64,000 nucleotides of DNA from assembly GCF_009391885.1 (NCBI RefSeq), contig NZ_VZII01000051.1, forward strand, positions 1 to 64,000. Direction: 5' to 3'. Of the stretch, positions 1 to 9,181 are shown in pieces. The first letter of the stretch is position 1, and every line of letters starts with the position of its first letter. A program made the position numbers and the translations under genes. This DNA comes from Pseudomonas sp. MN1F. Lineage in GTDB: Bacteria; Pseudomonadota; Gammaproteobacteria; Pseudomonadales; Pseudomonadaceae. Below the pieces are notes generated by a model. That model worked only from the letters and a program-made list of their open reading frames with translations. It ran no database searches and was not told the origin of the DNA.

Positions 1-69
1 AGTTTTTTGCGAGAAACTCGTTTAACTTCAGACACTTAACTCGCTTCGATCTCTCGTTGCGGGAGGTGA

Positions 70-97
70 ATAATACAGCATTTGAAACCGCTGTCAA
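70..97 (-). promoter_or_regulatory. Second tandem stable-RNA promoter (P2)
   Basis: On the minus strand a consensus TTGACA (92-97) and TATTAT (70-75) are separated by 16 bp and followed by a C-rich stretch (CACCTCCCGC). The downstream leader (1-60) contains an ACGAGAGATCGAAGCG-like segment that I associate with Pseudomonas 16S rRNA leaders. It is tandem with P1 and reads left off the window. The 16S gene itself is not visible, so the assignment is inference. Confidence 0.7.
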
Positions 98-213
98 CCT
101 TCATCTCAACCGCTATCGATCATTCAACCGAAGCGCTTCCGACACCACCTGATTCATCCAACTCATTGAATTTCAAGGAGTTTTCCGTTTCGACTACGTC
201 GGAAGTGGGGCGC

Positions 214-241
214 ATTATAAGGGGATTCGAAGGCGCGTCAA
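214..241 (-). promoter_or_regulatory. Strong sigma-70 promoter P1 of a probable rRNA operon leader
   Basis: On the minus strand a TTGACG -35 box (236-241) and a perfect TATAAT -10 box (214-219) are separated by 16 bp. A GC-rich discriminator (GCGCCCCAC) follows, as is typical of stringently controlled stable-RNA promoters. It points left, off the window. With the second promoter at 70-97 and a leader resembling Pseudomonas rrn leaders as I remember them, I infer an rRNA operon just left of base 1. Confidence 0.75.
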
Positions 242-277
242 CCCTTATTTTGAAGAAACTTCAATATCGCTGAAAAG

Positions 278-308
278 CAAAGCGGGGAGGCCTGACGGCC
301 TCCCCGCT
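278..308 (-). terminator. Rho-independent terminator of the CoA-transferase operon
   Basis: A perfect 11-bp stem (GCGGGGAGGCC/GGCCTCCCCGC) with a four-base loop is followed on the minus strand by a T-rich tract. It lies 20 bp after the stop of the minus-strand gene at 330 and separates that operon from the rRNA-type promoters. Confidence 0.85.
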
Positions 309-329
309 CTTCAACCGCTCTATATAGAG

Positions 330-1550
330 TCAAAGCACGCCAGCACTGCGCAAACGCCCTACAGCATCGGCATCCATTCCCAGCACATCACCCAGCACCG
401 CCTCGGTATGCTCGCCCAGCAGCGGCGGCGCACGCCGATACTCTACAGGCGTTTCGGACAGCCGAATCGGGCTGGCCACCTGCGGCACGCTCCCAGCCAG
501 CACATGGGGCATGGTTACCGCCAGCCCCCGCGCCAACACCTGTGGATCCTGGAACATCTGCGCCAGATCGTTGATCGGCCCGCATGGCACCCCGGCGGCC
601 TCCAGTTGACTCACCCATTCGGCAGTGGTCTTGAATACCGTCGCCTGGCGAATCAGTGGAATCAGCTCGGCCCGGTTTGCCACCCGCTGCTTATTAGTAG
701 CGAAACGCGGGTCATCCGCCCACTGCGGCTGGCCAGCCACCTCGGCGAATTTGCGGAACTGGCCATCGTTACCCACAGTGAGGATGAAATCGCCATCCGC
801 CGTCGGGAAATCCTGATAAGGCACAATGTTAGGGTGAGCATTACCCAACCGCCGCGGCGGACTGCCCGTGGTCAGGTAGTTCATCGCCTGGTTGGCCAGG
901 CACGCCACCTGCACATCGAGCAACGCCATGTCGATATGTTGACCAACCCCATGCTGATCGCGGTAGGCGAGGGCAGCCAGAATCGCCACCGTCGAGTACA
1001 GCCCGGTGAGAATATCGGTCAGTGCAACACCTACCTTCACCGGCCCGGCACCGTCTTCTCCATCCGGGCGCCCGGTCAGGCTCATCAGCCCGCCCAGCCC
1101 CTGGATCATGAAGTCATACCCCGCACGCTTGGCATACGGCCCCGTCTGGCCGAAGCCTGTGATCGAGCAATAGATAAGCTTGGGGTTGATCGCCCTCAGG
1201 CTCGGGTAATCCAGCCCATAGGCCGCCAGCCCACCTACCTTGAAGTTCTCGATGACGATATCCGACCTGGCCGCCAGCTCCCGCACCAGGCGCTGGCCTT
1301 CCGGCTGGGTGAAATCGATGGTCACCGAGCGCTTGTTGCGGTTTGCCGACAGGTAATAGGCCGCCTCGCTGGTGTTCTCCCCCTCGGCATCCTTGAGGAA
1401 GGGCGGCCCCCAGGAGCGAGTATCGTCGCCGCTGCCAGGGCGCTCGACCTTGATCACGTCAGCACCCAGGTCCGCCAGGATCTGGCCAGACCAAGGCCCC
1501 GCCAGCACACGGGAGAGGTCCAGCACCCGCAGATGAGATAGCGCGCCCAT
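330..1550 (-). CDS. CaiB/BaiF family CoA-transferase, probable glutarate CoA-transferase
   Basis: A 406-residue class III (formyl-CoA transferase type) CoA-transferase. The N-terminus (GALSHLRVLDLSRVLAGPW) is the typical family start, and the LIYCSITGFGQTGPY and GYDFMIQGLGGLMSLTG blocks are conserved substrate/CoA-binding regions. The ATG at 1550 has a good AAGGAG site and lies 14 bp after the stop of gcdH, so the two form one operon. This linkage suggests CoA transfer to glutarate, feeding glutaryl-CoA dehydrogenase in lysine/5-aminovalerate breakdown. The family is certain; the substrate is inferred from context. Transcription ends at the hairpin at 278-308. Confidence 0.88.
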   Translation of the reverse strand: MGALSHLRVLDLSRVLAGPWSGQILADLGADVIKVERPGSGDDTRSWGPPFLKDAEGENTSEAAYYLSANRNKRSVTIDFTQPEGQRLVRELAARSDIVIENFKVGGLAAYGLDYPSLRAINPKLIYCSITGFGQTGPYAKRAGYDFMIQGLGGLMSLTGRPDGEDGAGPVKVGVALTDILTGLYSTVAILAALAYRDQHGVGQHIDMALLDVQVACLANQAMNYLTTGSPPRRLGNAHPNIVPYQDFPTADGDFILTVGNDGQFRKFAEVAGQPQWADDPRFATNKQRVANRAELIPLIRQATVFKTTAEWVSQLEAAGVPCGPINDLAQMFQDPQVLARGLAVTMPHVLAGSVPQVASPIRLSETPVEYRRAPPLLGEHTEAVLGDVLGMDADAVGRLRSAGVL

Positions 1551-1564
1551 GGGCTGGCTCCTTA

Positions 1565-2746
1565 TCAGTAGAAGGCCTGGATGCCGGTCTGTGCACGCCC
1601 GAGGATCAGCGCATGCACGTCATGGGTACCCTCATAGGTGTTGACCACCTCAAGGTTGACCAGGTGGCGCGCCACGCCGAACTCATCGGAAATGCCGTTG
1701 CCGCCAAGCATGTCGCGGGCCATACGGGCAATATCCAGGGCCTTGCCGCAAGAGTTGCGCTTCATGATCGAGGTGATTTCCACCGCCGCAGTGCCTTCGT
1801 CCTTCATGCGCCCCAGGCGCAGGCAGCCTTGCAGGGCCAGTGTGATCTCGGTCTGCATGTCAGCCAGCTTCTTCTGGATCAGCTGGTTGGCCGCCAGCGG
1901 ACGACCGAACTGCTGACGATCCAGGGTGTATTGGCGAGCGGTGTGCCAGCAGGCTTCAGCCGCACCCAGCGCACCCCAGGAAATGCCATAACGCGCCGAG
2001 TTCAGGCAAGTGAACGGACCTTTGAGGCCGCGCACATCCGGGAAGATGTTCTCCTCAGGGACGAACACGTTGTCCATGACGATCTCACCGGTGATGGAAG
2101 CACGCAGGCCAACCTTGCCATGGATCGCCGGGGCGCTGAGGCCTTCCCAGCCTTTTTCCAGAACAAAGCCGCGGATATCGCCGGCATCATCCTTGGCCCA
2201 GACCACGAACACATCGGCGATCGGGCTGTTGGTGATCCACATCTTGCTGCCACTCAGGCGATAGCCGCCATCAACCTTCCTGGCACGGGTGATCATCGAG
2301 CCTGGGTCGGAGCCATGGTTAGGCTCGGTCAGGCCAAAGCAACCAATCCACTCGCCAGAGGCCAGTTTGGGCAGGTATTTCTGCTTCTGCGCTTCGGTAC
2401 CGAATTCGTTGATCGGCACCATCACCAGCGAAGACTGCACGCTCATCATCGAGCGGTAGCCAGAGTCGATGCGCTCCACTTCGCGGGCAATCAGGCCGTA
2501 GCACACATAGTTCAGGCCGCTGCCACCGTATTGCTCGGGAATGGTCGCACCGAGCAGGCCGACTTCACCCATCTCGCGGAAGATCGCCGGGTCGGTCTGC
2601 TCGTGACGGAAGGCTTCCAGCACGCGCGGGGCCAGCTTGTCCTGGGCGAACTGATAAGCGCTGTCACGCACCATGCGCTCTTCTTCAGTGAGCTGCTGAT
2701 CCAGCAGCAGCGGGTCGATCCAGTTGAAGCTTGCTTTACCGGCCAT
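1565..2746 (-). CDS. gcdH: Glutaryl-CoA dehydrogenase GcdH
   Basis: A 393-residue FAD enzyme of the acyl-CoA dehydrogenase superfamily that oxidises and decarboxylates glutaryl-CoA to crotonyl-CoA in lysine and tryptophan catabolism. Visible signatures are GCFGLTEPNHGSDP (flavin/substrate binding), GSKMWITNSPIADVFVVWAK, the arginine-rich LDRQQFGRPLAANQLIQ helix and the C-terminal YEGTHDVHALILGRAQTG, whose glutamate is the expected catalytic base. I chose the ATG at 2746 (MAGKASFNW), preceded by a GAGGA ribosome site; a longer frame to 2833 lacks such a signal. It is transcribed first in the operon and is divergent from the LysR gene, its likely regulator. Confidence 0.95.
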   Translation of the reverse strand: MAGKASFNWIDPLLLDQQLTEEERMVRDSAYQFAQDKLAPRVLEAFRHEQTDPAIFREMGEVGLLGATIPEQYGGSGLNYVCYGLIAREVERIDSGYRSMMSVQSSLVMVPINEFGTEAQKQKYLPKLASGEWIGCFGLTEPNHGSDPGSMITRARKVDGGYRLSGSKMWITNSPIADVFVVWAKDDAGDIRGFVLEKGWEGLSAPAIHGKVGLRASITGEIVMDNVFVPEENIFPDVRGLKGPFTCLNSARYGISWGALGAAEACWHTARQYTLDRQQFGRPLAANQLIQKKLADMQTEITLALQGCLRLGRMKDEGTAAVEITSIMKRNSCGKALDIARMARDMLGGNGISDEFGVARHLVNLEVVNTYEGTHDVHALILGRAQTGIQAFY

Positions 2747-2908
2747 GAGCGAAATCCTCGAAATAGGGGAGCGGTTTCTTGTGCCATTGATGCTAGGCCT
2801 GATCCGGCACCACGACAAACGAGGATTGCGCACGCATCAGTGATATTTTGTCACTCCGAAATAGTCAAAAACGCCATATTCATGGCCCCATGAGTGAGGT
2901 TGTCGTAC

Positions 2909-3823
2909 ATGCGCCGCAAGATTCCCAGCACCACAGCACTGGTCTGCTTCGAAGCGGCCGCACGCCACGAGAGCTTTACCAAGGCAGCCCAGGAGCTGGC
3001 CCTGACCCAGGGCGCCGTCTGTCGCCAGATCGGCGGACTTGAAGCGTTTCTCAATGTGGAACTGTTCAGGCGCTCACGTCGCGGCGTGAAACTCACCGAG
3101 GCCGGGCTTTCCTATAGCCGGCAGGTGGCCGCGCAGCTGGATGCGGTAGAGCGCGACACGCTGTCGGTGATGCGACAGCAGGGCGCCAACGTGATCGAAC
3201 TGGCTGTAGTGCCTACCTTCGGCACCCAATGGCTGCTGCCACGGCTCAAGGACTTCCAGCAACGTCATCCCGAGGTCACTGTCAACCTGACCAACCGTAC
3301 CCGCCCGTTCCTGTTCGCCGACACCCCGTTCGACGCCGCCATTTACTTTGGTGATGCCGACTGGTCCGGCACCCAGTCCCATCGCCTGATGGGCGAAAAC
3401 CCCGTGCCGGTGTGCAGCCCGGCCTTGCTGAACGGGCAGGGCATGCTCGATGCCCAGCGCATCGCCAGCTTGCCACTGCTGCAACAGACCACCCGGCCCT
3501 ACGCCTGGCGCCAGTGGTTCAATGGCCTGGGCCTGAATATCGCAGGCGACATGACAGGCCCGCGCTATGAACTATTCTCCATGCTGGCTCAGGCGGCGAT
3601 GCACGAAATGGGCATCGCACTGATCCCGCCGTTCCTGATCCAGCGTGAACTGGAGGAGGGCAGGTTGGTGGTCGCTAACAGATACGCGCTGTCCAGCGAC
3701 AAGGCCTACTATCTGATGATTCCCGACCGCAAGGTAGAGTCCGCGTCACTGCGGGCCTTCCGTGACTGGCTGGTGAGCCAGGCACAGCTCTATACCGCCT
3801 CGCACAAAGACGAAAGTGCCTGA
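2909..3823 (+). CDS. gcdR: LysR-family transcriptional regulator, probable GcdR
   Basis: A 304-residue LysR-type regulator. The N-terminal winged helix-turn-helix is clear (residues about 8-65, with the SFTKAAQELALTQGAVCRQI recognition region), followed by a LysR substrate-binding domain of the GcvA type (PTFGTQWLLPRLKDFQQRHP). The ATG at 2909 is preceded by GAGG nine bases upstream; an in-frame GTG at 2894 is the alternative. It is divergent from gcdH across about 160 bp, the usual arrangement for a LysR activator and its target, so control of glutarate catabolism is inferred. Confidence 0.88.
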   Translation: MRRKIPSTTALVCFEAAARHESFTKAAQELALTQGAVCRQIGGLEAFLNVELFRRSRRGVKLTEAGLSYSRQVAAQLDAVERDTLSVMRQQGANVIELAVVPTFGTQWLLPRLKDFQQRHPEVTVNLTNRTRPFLFADTPFDAAIYFGDADWSGTQSHRLMGENPVPVCSPALLNGQGMLDAQRIASLPLLQQTTRPYAWRQWFNGLGLNIAGDMTGPRYELFSMLAQAAMHEMGIALIPPFLIQRELEEGRLVVANRYALSSDKAYYLMIPDRKVESASLRAFRDWLVSQAQLYTASHKDESA

Positions 3824-4246
3824 CCTACCTTTGTAGTCAATTATTTTAAACACCTACAGATATACGTTTTTGTCGCATAAGCGAAAACTGTTCAGGTGAA
3901 TCGAAAAACCCCTTCCAAACCGCTAAACACGCGGCTTTCAGAGGGTTTTACGACATTCACGAGCCCATCAGCGAAATCATCGCAAAAAATTTCTATTTTT
4001 CCCCTAATCTGCCAATAGCCCATGTTTGACGGGCTGTAGCCTATCGCTTGCGACATACGGTCACAGGGTGACTTGTAGTTTTAACTTCGTTTCGCTCCAG
4101 AACCGGTTGAAGGCCCCTTGGTTCGTCTGCAAAATGCTTCGCCCGCCTTGGATTCGGCGGGTTCGGCGCTCAACAGCCGCCCCAGCGCACCATCCGTAGT
4201 GTGCTGGCTTTTACAAAGACAAAAGGTCACCGCAGGAGAAATAGTC
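3824..4246. other. 423-bp intergenic region between gcdR and pntAA
   Basis: No convincing gene. It holds a two-tier hairpin at 3905-3949 (AAAACCC/GGGTTTT outside, CCGC/GCGG inside) that could terminate gcdR. Two further stem-forming stretches lie in the putative pnt leader: CCCGCC/GGCGGG near 4141-4161 and AGCGCAC/GTGTGCT near 4183-4205. The AGGAG upstream of 4247 is the pntAA ribosome site. I could not place the pnt promoter with confidence. Confidence 0.5.
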
Positions 4247-5368
<1,122 letters not shown>

Positions 5369-5379
5369 GGAGCACGACA

Positions 5380-5694
5380 ATGGAAGACATGCTGATTTCC
5401 CATGGCATCTACAACCTGATCATCTTCGTGCTGGCCATCTATGTGGGCTACCACGTGGTGTGGAACGTCACCCCGGCACTGCACACCCCGCTGATGGCGG
5501 TTACCAACGCCATTTCGGCGATCGTCATCGTCGGCGCCATGCTGGCGGCGGCCCTGACAGTGACCCCGGCCGGCAAGCTGATGGGCACCCTGGCGGTGGC
5601 CCTGGCCGCGGTCAACGTGTTCGGTGGCTTCCTGGTCACCCGCCGCATGCTTGAGATGTTCAAGAAGAAAACCAAGAACGAGGCGCAGAAGTAA
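5380..5694 (+). CDS. pntAB: NAD(P) transhydrogenase subunit alpha part 2 (PntAB)
   Basis: A 104-residue membrane protein with three to four predicted transmembrane helices (NLIIFVLAIYVGYHVVW, TNAISAIVIVGAMLAAAL, LMGTLAVALAAVNVFGGFLV). It is the small part of the membrane domain dII, which pairs with PntB to form the proton channel. The ATG at 5380 follows a TAAGGAG site that overlaps the pntAA stop, 11 bp away. Its stop lies 2 bp before the pntB ATG, so the three genes are tightly coupled. Confidence 0.94.
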   Translation: MEDMLISHGIYNLIIFVLAIYVGYHVVWNVTPALHTPLMAVTNAISAIVIVGAMLAAALTVTPAGKLMGTLAVALAAVNVFGGFLVTRRMLEMFKKKTKNEAQK

Positions 5695-5696
5695 GC

Positions 5697-7148
5697 ATGA
5701 GCATGAATCTGGTAACGCTCCTCTACCTCGTCGCCTCGGTGTGTTTCATCCAGGCGCTCAAGGGCCTGTCGCACCCGACCACGTCGCGGCGCGGCAACCT
5801 GTTCGGCATGATCGGCATGGGGCTCGCGATCCTCACGACGGTTGGCCTCATCTATAAGCTGGGCGCCCTCTCTGTTGGCAACGGCGGCGCGACTGCCGGC
5901 ATCGGCTACGTCATCGTCGGCCTGCTGGTCGGCGGTACTGCCGGTTCGGTCATGGCCAAGCGTGTCGAGATGACCAAGATGCCGGAACTGGTCGCCTTCA
6001 TGCACAGCATGATCGGCCTGGCCGCGGTGTTCATTGCCATTGCCGCCGTGCTGGAGCCGCAGTCGATGGGCATCGTTACGGCCATCAGCGACCCGATCCC
6101 CACCGGCAACCGCCTGGAACTGTTCCTTGGCGCGGCCATCGGTGCCATTACCTTCTCCGGTTCGGTAATCGCTTTCGGCAAGCTGTCGGGCAAGTACAAG
6201 TTCCGCTTGTTCCAGGGCGCACCGGTACAGTTTGCCGGCCAGCACAAGCTGAACCTGATTCTGGGCCTGACCACCATCGCCCTGGGCCTGCTGTTCACCT
6301 TCACCGGCCACTACAGTGCCTTCACCCTGATGCTGGTCCTGGCCTTCATCATGGGCGTGCTGATCATTATTCCGATCGGGGGTGCCGACATGCCGGTGGT
6401 GGTGTCGATGCTCAACAGCTACTCGGGCTGGGCAGCGGCCGGTATCGGTTTCTCGCTGAACAACTCGATGCTGATCATCGCAGGCTCCCTGGTCGGATCG
6501 TCCGGTGCCATCCTCTCGTACATCATGTGCAAGGCGATGAACCGCTCGTTCTTCAACGTCATCCTCGGCGGCTTTGGCGGCGATACCGATGCCGGCGCGG
6601 CGCAAGGCTCGAAAGAACAGCGCCCGGTGAAGTCCGGCTCTGCCGACGACGCCACCTTCCTGCTGAGCAACGCTGACAGCGTGATCATCGTTCCGGGTTA
6701 CGGCCTGGCGGTGGCCCGTGCCCAGCACGCCCTGAAGGAACTGACCGAGAAGCTGAGCCACAACGGGGTGACCGTGAAGTATGCGATCCACCCGGTGGCA
6801 GGGCGCATGCCTGGGCACATGAACGTACTGCTGGCCGAAGCCGAAGTGCCGTACGACCAGGTGTTCGAGATGGAAGACATCAACGCCGAGTTCGGCCAGG
6901 CCGATGTGGTGCTGGTGCTGGGCGCCAACGACGTGGTCAACCCGGCGGCGAAGAACGATCCGAAGTCGCCAATCGCCGGCATGCCGATCCTCGAAGCCTT
7001 CAAGGCCAAGACCATCATCGTCAACAAGCGCTCGATGGCCAGCGGCTATGCCGGCCTGGACAACGAACTGTTCTACCTGGACAAGACCATGATGGTGTTC
7101 GGTGACGCGAAGAAGGTCATCGAAGACATGGTGAAAGCGGTGGAGTGA
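5697..7148 (+). CDS. pntB: NAD(P) transhydrogenase subunit beta (PntB)
   Basis: A 483-residue integral membrane protein. The first 290 or so residues contain about nine membrane helices (dII), and the C-terminal third is the NADP(H)-binding dIII domain, with VIIVPGYGLAVARAQHAL (the GYG-x-A fingerprint) and the VNKRSMASGYAGLDN region. Together with PntAA and PntAB it couples proton entry to NADPH formation. It starts with ATGAGCATGAAT at 5697; the second ATG (5703) is an alternative start. A strong terminator follows 28 bp after the stop. Confidence 0.96.
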   Translation: MSMNLVTLLYLVASVCFIQALKGLSHPTTSRRGNLFGMIGMGLAILTTVGLIYKLGALSVGNGGATAGIGYVIVGLLVGGTAGSVMAKRVEMTKMPELVAFMHSMIGLAAVFIAIAAVLEPQSMGIVTAISDPIPTGNRLELFLGAAIGAITFSGSVIAFGKLSGKYKFRLFQGAPVQFAGQHKLNLILGLTTIALGLLFTFTGHYSAFTLMLVLAFIMGVLIIIPIGGADMPVVVSMLNSYSGWAAAGIGFSLNNSMLIIAGSLVGSSGAILSYIMCKAMNRSFFNVILGGFGGDTDAGAAQGSKEQRPVKSGSADDATFLLSNADSVIIVPGYGLAVARAQHALKELTEKLSHNGVTVKYAIHPVAGRMPGHMNVLLAEAEVPYDQVFEMEDINAEFGQADVVLVLGANDVVNPAAKNDPKSPIAGMPILEAFKAKTIIVNKRSMASGYAGLDNELFYLDKTMMVFGDAKKVIEDMVKAVE

Positions 7149-7175
7149 CAGCGGCTGTTGCAAACCCGCTGATAT

Positions 7176-7215
7176 AAAGGAAGCCCCGGTCAGAATCTGC
7201 CGGGGCTTTCCTTTT
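7176..7215 (+). terminator. Terminator of the pnt operon
   Basis: A stem of about 14 bp (AAAGGAAGCCCCGG paired with CCGGGGC(T)TTCCTTT, one bulged T), with a ten-base loop and a trailing T-rich tract. It ends just before the Anr-type box at 7217. Confidence 0.85.
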
Positions 7216-7216
7216 G

Positions 7217-7230
7217 TTGATCCGGATCAA
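7217..7230. promoter_or_regulatory. Anr/FNR box upstream of the CoA-transferase gene
   Basis: TTGATCCGGATCAA is a perfect match to the FNR/Anr consensus TTGAT-N4-ATCAA and a perfect 14-bp palindrome. It is centred about 111 bp upstream of the ATG at 7335, with no gene between. I infer oxygen-limited activation of that gene by Anr; as I recall, the P. aeruginosa homologue PA5445 is also Anr-dependent. Confidence 0.75.
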
Positions 7231-7254
7231 CGGCTCTATTTCAATGCTTCTCAT

Positions 7255-7268
7255 ACGACCATGGTCGT
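7255..7268. promoter_or_regulatory. Perfect 14-bp palindrome in the CoA-transferase leader
   Basis: ACGACCATGGTCGT is a perfect inverted repeat lying between the Anr box and the start codon at 7335. It could be an operator for a second regulator near the promoter core. No regulator is identifiable from the sequence. Confidence 0.4.
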
Positions 7269-7334
7269 GGGACGGCAATGGGCGAAATCTCTAGACTGCG
7301 CTTCAGTAGTTTCAGTAGCCCGAGATAACAATCC

Positions 7335-8828
7335 ATGTACCGTGATCGTATCCGCTTGTCCTCCCTGCACAGCAAGGTAATGAGTGCGGCTGATGCCGCT
7401 GGCCTGATCGAGGACGGCATGACCGTCGGCATGAGCGGTTTCACCCGCGCCGGCGAAGCCAAGGCTGTGCCGCATGCCCTGGCCGAACGCGCCAAGCAGT
7501 CGCCACTGAAAATCAGCCTGATGACCGGCGCCAGCCTGGGCAACGACCTCGACAAGCAGTTGACCGAAGCCGGCGTGCTGGCCCGTCGCATGCCGTTCCA
7601 GGTCGACAGCACCCTGCGCAAGGCCATCAACGACGGCCAGGTGATGTTCATCGACCAGCACCTGTCGGAAACCGTCGAGCAGCTGCGCAACCAGCAGCTC
7701 AAGCTGCCGGATATCGCGGTCATCGAAGCCGTGGCCATCACCGAACAGGGCCACATCGTGCCAACCACCTCGGTGGGTAACTCGGCCAGCTTCGCGATCT
7801 TCGCCAAACAAGTGATCGTCGAGATCAACCTGTCACACAATGCCAATCTCGAAGGCTTGCACGACATCTATATCCCGACCTATCGCCCGACCCGCACGCC
7901 AATCCCGCTGGTCAAGGTTGACGATCGCATTGGCAGCACCGCGATCCCGATCGACCCGGCCAAGATCGTCGGCATCGTCATCAGCGACCAGCCGGATTCG
8001 CCATCCACTGTGCTGCCACCAGATGACGAAACCCAGGGCATTGCCGACCACCTGATCAACTTCTTCAAGCAAGAAGTGCAAGCTGGCCGCATGACCAACA
8101 AGCTCGGCCCGCTGCAGGCCGGTATCGGCAGCATCGCCAACGCAGTGATGTGTGGCCTGATCGAGTCGCCGTTCGAAGAACTGACCATGTACTCCGAAGT
8201 GCTGCAGGACTCGACCTTCGACCTGATCGACGCCGGCAAGCTGAGCTTTGCCTCGGGCAGCTCGATCACCCTGTCGACCCGTCGCAATGCCGATGTGTTC
8301 GGCAACCTGGAGCGTTACAAGGACAAACTGGTCCTGCGCCCGCAAGAGATCTCCAACCACCCTGAGGTGGTCCGCCGCCTGGGCATCATCGGCATCAACA
8401 CAGCGCTGGAGTTCGACATCTACGGCAACGTCAACTCGACCCACGTCTGCGGCACCAGGATGATGAACGGCATTGGCGGTTCGGGTGACTTCGCCCGCAA
8501 CGCCCACCTGGCGGTATTCGTCACCAAGTCGATCGCCAAGGGCGGTGCCATTTCCAGCGTGGTGCCAATGGTCAGCCACGTTGACCATACCGAGCACGAC
8601 GTCGACATTCTGGTCACCGAGCAAGGCCTGGCCGACCTGCGTGGCCTGGCACCGCGTGAGCGGGCGCGGGCGATCATCGACAACTGTGTGCACCCGGACT
8701 ACCGCGCAGCGCTGAACGATTACTTCGATCGCGCCTGCCAGCGTGGTGGCCACACCCCGCACATCCTGCGTGAAGCACTGAGCTGGCACGAGAACCTGGA
8801 AGAAACCGGGCGCATGCTCGCCAGCTGA
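7335..8828 (+). CDS. Acetyl-CoA hydrolase/transferase family protein (succinate:acetate CoA-transferase)
   Basis: A 497-residue class I CoA-transferase of the Ach1/AarC/Cat1 type, moving CoA between acetyl-CoA and succinate or hydrolysing acetyl-CoA. The N-terminal VMSAADAAGLIEDGMTVGMSGF block, the central MYSEVLQDSTFDLIDAGKL segment expected to hold the catalytic glutamate, and the C-terminal NGIGGSGDFARNA and TEQGLADLRGLAPRERA blocks are all typical. The gene stands alone behind a perfect Anr box, which suggests a role in acetate/energy metabolism at low oxygen. An ATAACAA motif next to the ribosome site may be a Crc/Hfq target. The hydrolase versus transferase choice cannot be made from sequence. 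Confidence 0.92.
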   Translation: MYRDRIRLSSLHSKVMSAADAAGLIEDGMTVGMSGFTRAGEAKAVPHALAERAKQSPLKISLMTGASLGNDLDKQLTEAGVLARRMPFQVDSTLRKAINDGQVMFIDQHLSETVEQLRNQQLKLPDIAVIEAVAITEQGHIVPTTSVGNSASFAIFAKQVIVEINLSHNANLEGLHDIYIPTYRPTRTPIPLVKVDDRIGSTAIPIDPAKIVGIVISDQPDSPSTVLPPDDETQGIADHLINFFKQEVQAGRMTNKLGPLQAGIGSIANAVMCGLIESPFEELTMYSEVLQDSTFDLIDAGKLSFASGSSITLSTRRNADVFGNLERYKDKLVLRPQEISNHPEVVRRLGIIGINTALEFDIYGNVNSTHVCGTRMMNGIGGSGDFARNAHLAVFVTKSIAKGGAISSVVPMVSHVDHTEHDVDILVTEQGLADLRGLAPRERARAIIDNCVHPDYRAALNDYFDRACQRGGHTPHILREALSWHENLEETGRMLAS

Positions 8829-8848
8829 TCCAGCCACCTCAACTGTTC

Positions 8849-8881
8849 GGGCCTTGTCGTCGCCACGCCGGCGACAGGGCC
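8849..8881 (+). terminator. Hairpin downstream of the CoA-transferase gene
   Basis: The inverted repeat GGCCTTGTCG/CGACAGGGCC (one G-T pair) begins about 20 bp after the stop at 8828. It has no clear T-run, so termination is plausible but not certain. Confidence 0.5.
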
Positions 8882-8884
8882 AGT

Positions 8885-9104
8885 ACAGTCAAACCACCCC
8901 CGCCTGAACACTTCGCTTAATTCACCATCACAAACTGTACTACTGTACTGCTATTTTCGCGCCCCTCTGCCTTTCAAATCTTCTGAACCTCGTCAGAATG
9001 CACCAACTCAGTGCGGACCGGTACAGTTTCGCCTATTTCGAGTGCAACAGTCGGGTTAAACAGTTAACTGGCCCATCGCATTACTGTTGAACTGTATCTA
9101 CTGT
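8885..9104. promoter_or_regulatory. Array of ACTGT/ACAGT motifs upstream of the DUF1127 gene
   Basis: In about 220 bp the pentamer ACTGT or its complement occurs nine times: 8885, 8934, 8942, 9023, 9047, 9060, 9083, 9091 and 9100, often as ACTGTAC or GTACAGT. Chance would give fewer than one copy. Two copies at 8934/8942 are 8 bp apart, and a cluster of three lies at 9083-9104. Such clustering suggests operators for a regulator, possibly of the GntR/MocR type, controlling the gene at 9182. The regulator is not in this window. Confidence 0.5.
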
Positions 9105-9181
9105 TATGGACAGCAGAGGAGGATCATTGGCATCAGTTAAATCACTACCTAATCCCGCCATAAGCGGAAGGATGAAACATC

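Noticed and set aside
82..273. Plus-strand open frame of 63 codons in the left edge region
   Set aside because: It overlaps two strong minus-strand promoters, has no ribosome site and its composition looks non-coding.
5448..7163. 571-codon minus-strand frame over pntAB/pntB
   Set aside because: It is a shadow of GC-rich pntB codons: His/Asp/Arg-rich, no domain, and directly antisense to well-supported genes.
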